DNA of 13,337 bases from Bacteroidales bacterium (GTDB lineage Bacteria > Bacteroidota > Bacteroidia > Bacteroidales > UBA932): contig JAFZLQ010000027.1 of the NCBI GenBank assembly GCA_017551425.1, positions 1-13,337 on the forward strand, given 5' to 3'. The notes beneath the pieces were generated by a model. The model searched no databases and was not told the DNA's origin. It saw only the letters and a list, made by a program, of their open reading frames with translations. A program made the translations under genes and the position numbers. Below are positions 8,601-13,337 of the stretch, one piece after another. Within the stretch, counting starts at the first letter, position 1. Every line of letters begins with the position of its first letter.

Positions 8601-10039
8601 ACAAGCTTATATTCAACAATATAGGCGTTATCGACGAATACGGCGGCATGGGTGTCCTGCAGGGCGGGGTCTCGCTCGGGGACTTCAAGGCTCCCAGGAT
8701 TGACGCATCCCTTGAGATGAACCGGCTCAAGGCCATAGACATCCCCGGGCCCGAAAGCCACATCCGCGTTTACGGAGACCTTTCAGTTTCCGGCAACGGC
8801 CGCATACGGGGTCCTTTCAACGCCCTCGGCATAGACGCGGAGGTCTCCAGCGCCGGCAGCGGCCTCGTGAACGTTCCGGTATCGGCGGCGTCTGCCGCGT
8901 CCGAAAGCGACCTGCTGACTTTCACCAGGCCGGAGAGCGAAGAGACGGATGACGTAGCCGAGGTGAAGGAGAGCAAGCAGCGTTCCGGCTCAGGCGTGGT
9001 GGTGCATGCCAGGGTGAAGGTGATGCCGGATGTCATCGCCAACGTGGAAATCGACAAGGAATCGGGCCACGTGCTCACCGCCGGAGGAACGGGAGACGTA
9101 ATCCTCGACCTCAACACAGCCAAGGGCAACCTGCAGCTGAAGGGAGACTACCTGATAGACAAGGGAAAGTACCTCTTCAACATCCCCGGCATCGTGAGCA
9201 AGGAATTCGACATAAACGAGGGCAGCTCCATCAAGTTCAACGGCAACATCCTGGAGAGCACGCTGAACATCAAGGCAGCGCACAACGTCAAGACCTCTCT
9301 CAACACGCTCGTGGCAGACTCCACGTCGGTATCGACCCGGCGTACGGTCGTCTGCGGACTCGACATAAGCGGCAAGCTGCGCAGCCCCGAGGTTTCCTTC
9401 TCCATCGACGTACCCGACCTCGATCCGAGCACCAAGATGGCGGTTGACGCAGCCCTCAACACCACAGACAAGGTTCAGAAGCAGTTCGTGGCCCTGCTGC
9501 TCTTCGGCACCTTCATACCCCAGGACAATTCCGGAGTCGTAAACGGCACCAACATGATTTACTCCAACGTGGGCGAAATAGTGGCGGGACAGCTGAACAA
9601 CATACTGCAGAAGCTGGACATCCCGGTTGATATCGGCCTGGGCTACCAGCAGGACAATTACGGCACCGACATGTTCGACGTGGCGGTGTCCACGCAGCTT
9701 TTCAACAACAGGCTTGTGGTCGGCGGCTCGCTGGGCAACCGCAAATACAGCACTTCCAAGAGCGACAACGGAGAGCTGGTGGGAGACCTCGACATAGAAC
9801 TCAAGCTGGACAACAGCGGCGAGGTGCGCCTCAAGCTGTTCAGCCATTCAGCCGACGAGTACACCAGCAGCCTCGACTTCTCGCAGCGCAACGGCATAGG
9901 CGTCTCGTACCAGAAGGAATTCAACAAGATGCGCGATTTCTTCCGGCAGCTGTTCATGTCGCGTAAGCGCAAGACCGAGGAAGCCCTCATCGAGGCGAGC
10001 AGGAAAAAGGAAACAACGGTAATCGAGATAGAAGAATGA
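5606..10039 (+). CDS. tamB: TamB/AsmA-family envelope assembly protein (translocation and assembly module)
   Basis: Coordinates start at the first canonical codon (GTG), giving 1477 residues. The real protein almost certainly begins 60-90 bases earlier, because the signal anchor is coded upstream. TamB proteins are long, inner-membrane-anchored periplasmic beta-taco or beta-helix proteins linked to outer-membrane protein assembly or lipid transport. Most of this protein is repetitive beta-strand-rich sequence with alternating hydrophobic residues. A hydrophilic acidic linker follows at about 1092-1132. The conserved C-terminal TamB (DUF490) domain runs from about 1135 to 1435 and includes FNIPGIVSKEFDINEGSS (near 1190), LDPSTKMAVDAALN, VALLLFGTF (near 1295) and DIGLGYQQDN. 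A charged tail containing MSRKRKTEEALIEASRKK ends the protein. The stop overlaps the folB start (ATGA). It is the first gene of the plus-strand operon; no TamA partner is visible here. Confidence 0.93.
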   Translation: MQTGLARYATGKLQGMIDGRVEIGAIRLHPFNAVTLKDVCIIDENPFPDNTGRGLGPVDTLASIGRLSVTLSPKSLIRFKKGGIHLGRVDVRDVLFQLALEPGEDYTTNITRIFRIGGGKDKEMSLDTLFSIHRLNVKDARYRMVSLNPEVTPRDCGIDFMDLDVRFDVKAHDISFRGGRMCAMVDKLDIREKCGYEMYDISGNCKVGMGHTNIRNFHLRDNNGSDINLPRVDFNYEGNPSAWGNFVQEVELDISFARSHLVFGSVSAYSGHLFHDCPLQAEITGGRFKGPVSNFKVSGFSFVGTDADVAGTIDCSISGIPNSRQMFLQGELRDVTFTSDGLTRVLSDLGTDAYLSKLAKGTQFTANGSFSGFLRELKGALRLTSGIGSARVDALIRGITEDGKPLTFRADIAGHELDLGKLTGAESLGRSTFTAKAVGTLGSTPAINLERLDISSLNALGYEYSDISLNAIMLGTALQAKLSSSDPNAFADVSADIDWKNKTGRIKAEITDIDLATLNIDTRGGRSAVSCALMAEQGLDPSEPAQIVISDLTLTRDDGVYLIGDILSQARINDGILTIILNSDVFDAKYHGTSNISGLISDVKDVTVNRHLPAVFAPHAEPSDTLSTLSCSLSAVLHQTKGLLSFILPGLSIENDTAFNIDLDESGRLMGYISSPGLTYNNISAKGFDFSVSNYDGDLGCTLSADRLGIGNLPFNKAAFLANATSDILMMSLNYENAEVLDGGSELYLSAAFSRDTRDSLVVDVNTLPSQISIKGDTWELSESLIQLSHGKMEADGFELSCGDQSISIDGGMQRHVSDTLSVHFRELDLSLVSEFLGSKIPDIEGLIDGDVTLLSPFPSKMGLFAGLVLEGLKLNGINAGDFLIDSDWDDKARTISFDILNNLEDRQALQLTGKYGTKNSTLDATATLDSLDARIAQPFLKNVLSQVGGRLSGSVGVSGKLDKLKLSSEGIRLDGVCGRVKHTNVFYSLNGTTSIVDNKLIFNNIGVIDEYGGMGVLQGGVSLGDFKAPRIDASLEMNRLKAIDIPGPESHIRVYGDLSVSGNGRIRGPFNALGIDAEVSSAGSGLVNVPVSAASAASESDLLTFTRPESEETDDVAEVKESKQRSGSGVVVHARVKVMPDVIANVEIDKESGHVLTAGGTGDVILDLNTAKGNLQLKGDYLIDKGKYLFNIPGIVSKEFDINEGSSIKFNGNILESTLNIKAAHNVKTSLNTLVADSTSVSTRRTVVCGLDISGKLRSPEVSFSIDVPDLDPSTKMAVDAALNTTDKVQKQFVALLLFGTFIPQDNSGVVNGTNMIYSNVGEIVAGQLNNILQKLDIPVDIGLGYQQDNYGTDMFDVAVSTQLFNNRLVVGGSLGNRKYSTSKSDNGELVGDLDIELKLDNSGEVRLKLFSHSADEYTSSLDFSQRNGIGVSYQKEFNKMRDFFRQLFMSRKRKTEEALIEASRKKETTVIEIEE

Positions 10040-10389
10040 AAGGACGTATCGAATTGACAGGCATGCACTTCCGGGCCTTCCACGGCTGTCTGGAAAGCGA
10101 ACGTACGGAAGGGGGCGACTTTAAGGTCGACTTCTCCTGCGAGGCCGACACATCCAGGGCGGAGCGCAGCGACGACCTTGCCGACACGCTTGACTACTCC
10201 GCCGTTTATGCCGTGGTGGCCGCCCAGATGCAGGTTCCCTCGCAGCTGCTCGAGGCCGTGGCGGGGCGCATCGCCGACGCCATCGGTGAGGAGTTCCCAT
10301 CGATAGGTCATTTTGAAGTGAGCGTTTACAAGAAGAATCCTCCGGTGGGGGGAGAATGCGAATGGGCAAAGGTAACGGTAAGACGATAG
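10036..10389 (+). CDS. folB: Dihydroneopterin aldolase FolB
   Basis: This 117-residue cytoplasmic enzyme of folate synthesis cleaves 7,8-dihydroneopterin to 6-hydroxymethyl-7,8-dihydropterin and glycolaldehyde. The normal family length and the key residues are present: the FRAFHGCLESER segment with E22, LDYSAVY with Y54, and VYKKNPPVGG with K100, which align with the pterin-binding Glu, Tyr and catalytic Lys known for the family. The ATG overlaps the tamB stop by 4 bases (ATGA), so translation is probably coupled to the much longer upstream gene. The 3' end overlaps the start of mtaB. No other folate gene is in the window. Confidence 0.95.
   Translation: MKGRIELTGMHFRAFHGCLESERTEGGDFKVDFSCEADTSRAERSDDLADTLDYSAVYAVVAAQMQVPSQLLEAVAGRIADAIGEEFPSIGHFEVSVYKKNPPVGGECEWAKVTVRR
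10351..10354 (+). promoter_or_regulatory. Shine-Dalgarno-like GGAG favouring the second ATG of mtaB
   Basis: GGAG at the end of a G-run lies 7 bases before the ATG at 10362 but only 1 base before the ATG at 10356, so it favours the later start. The G-run also encodes the conserved VGG of FolB, so it may be there only for protein reasons. Bacteroidota rely weakly on such sites, so the evidence is modest. Confidence 0.4.
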
Positions 10390-11663
10390 CGTTCCTCACC
10401 CTCGGCTGCAAGCTTAATTACGCCGAGACGAGTACGTACGAACGCGGCTTTGTCGCCGCCGGGTTCGGGGTCGTGCCATGGTCCCAGAAGGCGGACGTTT
10501 ATCTGGTCAACACCTGCTCCGTTACCGCCACAGCCGATTCAAAGTCCCGCAACCTTGTGCGTAAAGTGCTGAGGGTCAACCCTTCGGCCATAGTGGTAGT
10601 TACCGGCTGCAGCGCCCAGCTGCGCCGCCCGGATTACGAATCCATTCCCGGAGTAGCCCGCGTTTTTGGTTGCAACGAGAAGTCTTCAGTGGTTCCAGAG
10701 ACCTTGGCAATTCTGGAGGGACGGAGCCAGCAGTATCCGGTTGAAAATCGTCGCTGCGCGACCCATCTGCCTGGCTCAGCCAACAACGTATATCCTGCAT
10801 GGAGCAGTGGAGAACGCACACGCTCGTTCCTGAAGGTACAGGACGGGTGCAACAACTATTGTGCGTATTGTACGGTTCCGTACGCAAGGGGCGAAAGCCG
10901 CAACATTCCCGTTGCCGAGTGCGTTGCCAACGCAAAGGCAGCGGCTGCGCTGGGCGTGAAGGAGATAGTGCTTACGGGCGTGAATACGGGCGACTTCGGA
11001 CGCAGCACGGGAGAGTCGTTCCTGCAGCTGCTGCAGGCGCTGAATGAGGTTGACGGTATTGAGCGCTACAGGATCTCCAGCATCGAACCGAATCTCCTTA
11101 CGGATGATATCGTCGATTGGATCGCATCGGGCACCAAGTTCCAGCCCCATTTCCACATCCCCCTGCAGACCGGCACCGACGAGCAGCTTGCGGCCATGGG
11201 ACGGAAGTACACGACTTCGTTCTTCGCATCCAAGATAGATTACGTACGGGCGGCCCTGGAAGCCCCTGGCAAGCCGCTGGTGTTCTTCGGCATAGACGTC
11301 ATGGTGGGATTGCCGGGAGAGACGCCGGAGCAGTTCCGGAGGACTTACAGCTTCCTGGAGGAGCGCGTGCGTCCCGCCTTCATCCACGTATTCCCCTATT
11401 CCCGCCGTCCCGGGACTCCTGCAGCATCGATGCCGGGGCAGGTACCGGAGGCCGTGAAGAAAGAGCGTGTGGCGGAGCTTGAGGCTTTGTGCGCCCGGCT
11501 GCACTCGGAGTTCGTGGAGGCCAACCGCGGCATACGGGAGAAGGTGCTTTTCGAATCCACCGACCGCGACGGCTGGATGGAAGGCTATACAGGAAACTAT
11601 ATCCGCATCAGAAGGCCCTGGCAGGCCGGTCTGTGCGGTCAGATCATAGACGTTACGATATGA
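10362..11663 (+). CDS. mtaB: tRNA t6A37 methylthiotransferase MtaB
   Basis: This 433-residue radical-SAM enzyme converts t6A to ms2t6A at tRNA position 37, the step after the TsaD reaction. The N-terminal UPF0004 domain carries LTLGCKLNYAET and three cluster cysteines (C16, C52 in VNTCSVT, C83 in VTGCSAQ). The radical-SAM motif is CNNYCAYC with C163, C167 and C170, for the 4Fe-4S cluster that cleaves SAM. SSIEPNLL, HIPLQTG and DVMVGLPGET follow, and a C-terminal TRAM-like RNA-binding region starts near 388. CKLN and TVPYARGESRN fit MtaB better than MiaB or RimO. The start is nested in folB. ATG at 10356, six bases earlier, is an alternative. The stop overlaps the next start (ATGA). Confidence 0.95.
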   Translation: MGKGNGKTIAFLTLGCKLNYAETSTYERGFVAAGFGVVPWSQKADVYLVNTCSVTATADSKSRNLVRKVLRVNPSAIVVVTGCSAQLRRPDYESIPGVARVFGCNEKSSVVPETLAILEGRSQQYPVENRRCATHLPGSANNVYPAWSSGERTRSFLKVQDGCNNYCAYCTVPYARGESRNIPVAECVANAKAAAALGVKEIVLTGVNTGDFGRSTGESFLQLLQALNEVDGIERYRISSIEPNLLTDDIVDWIASGTKFQPHFHIPLQTGTDEQLAAMGRKYTTSFFASKIDYVRAALEAPGKPLVFFGIDVMVGLPGETPEQFRRTYSFLEERVRPAFIHVFPYSRRPGTPAASMPGQVPEAVKKERVAELEALCARLHSEFVEANRGIREKVLFESTDRDGWMEGYTGNYIRIRRPWQAGLCGQIIDVTI

Positions 11664-12517
11664 AAGCCAAACTTACGATACTGGGTTCGGGCACGTCTTC
11701 CGGCATACCGATGATAGGATGCAACTGCCCCGTCTGCAAGTCTTCGGATCCCCGTGACACCAGGCTTCGCGCCTCCGCCCTGGTTGAATACGGCGGGCTC
11801 ACCATTCTGGTGGACTGCGGGCCGGATTTCCGCTATCAGGCCATTCGCGCCGGAATCTCCCACCTGGACGCCATCCTGCTGACCCACAATCACATGGACC
11901 ACATAGGCGGGCTTGACGACACCCGCGCCCTCAACCTTTGCGAGAGCCGCCCGGTGAATATCTACTGCGAGCGCTATGTGGAGGATTCGCTGCGCCACAT
12001 GTACGCTTACGCCTTTGCCGATCCTAAGTATCCCGGCGCGCCGGAATGGCACATGCATACAATTGACGGCAGCGCGCCGTTCAAGGTGTTTTCAAACGCC
12101 GGAGACGAGGTGCTTCAGTGGGAAAAGGGTTTCGGCTACAGGCACCTGGGGGCGTCCGGGGCCGAGGGGAAGAGCGTGGAGGTTATCCCCATCCAGGGTT
12201 GGCACCACAAGGTCAAGAAGCAGTCGGTGCTCGGATACCGCTTCGGAGACATCGCATATCTCACCGACATGAACCTTATCGAGGAGCCCGAATTCGAGAA
12301 GCTGAAGGGTTTGAAGGCCGTGACGCTCAACTGCGTGAAACCCGGCCCTCACCATTCCCATTTCTCGCTGGACGAGTGCCTCGAGTTCTTCGCCCGCGTC
12401 GGCGCACAAGAGTCGTACATCACGCATCTCTCGCACCTGCTGCCCCCTCACGAAGAGTTTGAGAAACAGCTTCCCCCGCACATTCATCCTGCCTACGACG
12501 GTTTGGTAATAGAATAG
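11660..12517 (+). CDS. MBL-fold metallohydrolase, PhnP-like
   Basis: This 285-residue metallo-beta-lactamase-fold protein is the last gene of the tamB operon. ATG at 11660 overlaps the mtaB stop (ATGA) and gives the canonical MKAKLTILGSGTSSGIP start. The dinuclear metal motif is THNHMDH with H76, H78, D80 and H81. Other likely ligands are H182/H183, D203 in YLTDMN, and the histidines of THLSH (256, 259). CNCPVC at 21-26 gives three cysteines like the structural zinc site known in PhnP cyclic-phosphate phosphodiesterases. The fold and the zinc cysteines suggest a phosphodiesterase-type hydrolase, but the substrate is unknown and no phosphonate genes are nearby, so I give no symbol. Its place beside mtaB could reflect RNA or nucleotide metabolism, which is inference. 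Confidence 0.9.
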   Translation: MKAKLTILGSGTSSGIPMIGCNCPVCKSSDPRDTRLRASALVEYGGLTILVDCGPDFRYQAIRAGISHLDAILLTHNHMDHIGGLDDTRALNLCESRPVNIYCERYVEDSLRHMYAYAFADPKYPGAPEWHMHTIDGSAPFKVFSNAGDEVLQWEKGFGYRHLGASGAEGKSVEVIPIQGWHHKVKKQSVLGYRFGDIAYLTDMNLIEEPEFEKLKGLKAVTLNCVKPGPHHSHFSLDECLEFFARVGAQESYITHLSHLLPPHEEFEKQLPPHIHPAYDGLVIE

Positions 12518-12524
12518 TCGCTGC

Positions 12525-12638
12525 ACAGACTGCGGCTGCCAAAACCCTCCGCTTCGCTCCGCCCCTCCCACGCCTTCGGCGCGGGCCCCTCCCGTTCATG
12601 GTCACGGGCGACCAAAGGTTTTGGCAGCCGCAGTCTGT
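12525..12638. repeat. Structured intergenic repeat, copy 2, enclosed by a 22-bp inverted repeat
   Basis: The core at 12541-12622 aligns with positions 1-85. Hairpin 1 pairs 12567-12573 with 12579-12585 (CCCACGC with GCGCGGG, one A-C mismatch) around CTTCG. Hairpin 2 pairs TGGTC (12599-12603) with GACCA (12610-12614) around ACGGGC, the same loop as in copy 1 although the stem sequence differs. The core is bracketed by perfect inverted arms at 12525-12546 and 12617-12638, 22 bp long, which end inside at AAAACC and GGTTTT. The element lies between the convergent MBL gene and pckA, starting 7 bases after the MBL stop. On the plus strand it would be the 3' untranslated region of the tamB operon. 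There is no U-tract after the right arm, so a standard intrinsic terminator is unlikely. Function unknown. Confidence 0.8.
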
Positions 12639-12657
12639 TCCGCCCCTCCAAACAAAA

Positions 12658-12686
12658 CGGGGCGCGATTGAACCAATCGCGCCCCG
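12658..12686 (-). terminator. Intrinsic terminator of pckA
   Basis: CGGGGCGCGATTG (12658-12670) and CAATCGCGCCCCG (12674-12686) form a perfect 13-bp stem with a 3-base loop. Read on the minus strand it is followed by a T-rich tract (GTTTTGTTT), 21 bases after the pckA stop. On the plus strand the stem is followed by mixed AT sequence, so termination in that direction would be weaker. Confidence 0.9.
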
Positions 12687-12707
12687 AAATCAATTATTCA
12701 AGAGTCT

Positions 12708-13337
12708 TTAGAGCTGGGGACCGGCGGCTACGAGAGCCTTGCCAGCTTCGTTGCCTTCGTACTTCTTGAAGTTCTTCACGAAGCGGCCGGCGAGGTCGCG
12801 GGCTTTCTCATCCCACTCTGCGCGGTTCTGATAAGTGTCGCGAGGATCGAGGATGCCCCATGCAACGCCGTCGAGCTGAGTCGGAACTTCGAAGTTGAAG
12901 TAAGGGATCTTCTTGGTAGGAGCGTTCAGGATGGCGCCGCCCAGGATCGCGTCGATGATGCCGCGGGTGTCGCGGATAGAGATACGCTTGCCAGTACCGT
13001 TCCAGCCTGTATTCACGAGATATGCCTTGGCGCCGCTCTTTTCCATTCTCTTCACAAGTTCCTCAGCATATTTGGTAGGATGCAACTCGAGGAATGCCTG
13101 GCCGAAGCAAGCAGAGAAGGTCGGAGTGGGCTCGGTGATGCCGCGCTCGGTACCGGCCAGCTTGGCGGTAAAGCCGCTCAGGAAATAGTACTTGGTCTGC
13201 TCGGGGGTGAGGATGCTTACCGGAGGAAGCACGCCGAAAGCGTCCGCGCTGAGGAAGATTACCTGCTTTGCGGCAGGGCCCTCGGAGCGGGGACGTACAA
13301 TCTTCTCGATATGATAGATAGGATAGCTCACGCGGGT
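12708..13337 (-). CDS. pckA: Phosphoenolpyruvate carboxykinase (ATP), C-terminal 209 residues, partial at window edge
   Basis: This is the 3' part of the ATP-type PEP carboxykinase gene. The enzyme interconverts oxaloacetate plus ATP with PEP, CO2 and ADP; in many anaerobic Bacteroidota it is thought to run toward carboxylation. The frame is open to the edge and begins [10 protein letters not shown], a conserved substrate-binding segment. It continues with [51 protein letters not shown] (the nucleotide-contacting region of the family) and ILDPRDTY, and ends ALVAAGPQL as in E. coli PckA. The GTG at 13331 is an internal Val codon and not a start. About 330 N-terminal residues, including the P-loop, lie outside. 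An intrinsic terminator follows. Confidence 0.97.
   Translation of the reverse strand, partial: TRVSYPIYHIEKIVRPRSEGPAAKQVIFLSADAFGVLPPVSILTPEQTKYYFLSGFTAKLAGTERGITEPTPTFSACFGQAFLELHPTKYAEELVKRMEKSGAKAYLVNTGWNGTGKRISIRDTRGIIDAILGGAILNAPTKKIPYFNFEVPTQLDGVAWGILDPRDTYQNRAEWDEKARDLAGRFVKNFKKYEGNEAGKALVAAGPQL

Noticed and set aside
5606..10039. tamB as a frameshifted or degraded pseudogene
   Set aside because: The frame is uninterrupted for 1477 codons with a well-conserved C-terminal TamB domain. Only the missing start codon is odd, so it is reported as such and not as a pseudogene.
11489..11659. In-frame upstream extension of the MBL hydrolase into mtaB
   Set aside because: The family N-terminus MKAKLTILGSGTSSG starts at the ATG at 11660. 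The upstream residues are an out-of-frame reading of mtaB.
12420..12605. Short minus-strand reading frame beginning with ATG inside repeat copy 2 (and the plus-strand frame at 43-498 starting in copy 1)
   Set aside because: Arg/Gly-rich translation of a structured repeat. The frame is not kept between the two copies, whose lengths differ by non-multiples of three.
12525..12638. Copy 2 of the repeat as an intrinsic terminator of the tamB operon
   Set aside because: The 22-bp arms could form a stem, but no T-run follows the right arm on the plus strand and the stem is separated by an 70-base structured core. Rho-dependent or structural effects remain possible.
12639..12649. A third partial repeat copy: TCCGCCCCTCC just right of copy 2 matches 11 bases inside the core
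   Set aside because: Only 11 bases match and no hairpin accompanies them. It could be a fragment but chance in GC-rich sequence cannot be excluded.
13329..13331. GTG at 13331 as the start of a short separate gene
   Set aside because: It is the Val of the conserved TRVSYPI motif inside pckA, and the frame continues to the window edge.

Overview
The window looks like a chromosomal housekeeping region of a GC-rich member of the Bacteroidota, probably an uncultured or gut-type Bacteroidales. The reasons are the gene families, a divergent tsaD/tamB pair, intergenic -7 boxes of the TAnnTTTG type, and mostly weak Shine-Dalgarno signals. The species cannot be named from this sequence.

Layout. Positions 1-85 hold copy 1 of a structured intergenic repeat. 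Positions 109-5442 are a tight minus-strand operon transcribed tsaD -> gdhA -> a large receiver/PEP-synthase-like protein. An AT-rich divergent promoter region lies at about 5443-5500. Positions 5489-12517 are a plus-strand operon, tamB -> folB -> mtaB -> MBL-fold hydrolase, whose stop and start codons overlap at each junction. Positions 12518-12707 hold copy 2 of the repeat, inside a 22-bp inverted repeat, and then the intrinsic terminator of pckA. From 12708 to the right edge is the 3' part of pckA on the minus strand.

How the genes relate. TsaD makes t6A at tRNA position 37 and MtaB methylthiolates that base to ms2t6A, so two consecutive steps of one modification are encoded here in different operons. 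TamB is an envelope assembly protein and FolB a folate enzyme. GdhA and PckA are central carbon and nitrogen enzymes. The large tsaD-operon protein has the ATP-grasp (nucleotide-binding) part of PEP synthase behind two receiver-like domains, but no phosphohistidine or PEP-binding domain, so it is probably not a PEP synthase.

Most worth a second look: (1) the two copies of an ~85-nt repeat whose loops and G-tracts are fixed while its stems change sequence yet remain paired; (2) tamB has no ATG, GTG or TTG upstream of its signal-anchor coding stretch; (3) the receiver-ATP-grasp hybrid. No CRISPR array, tRNA, rRNA, transposase or phage gene was seen.
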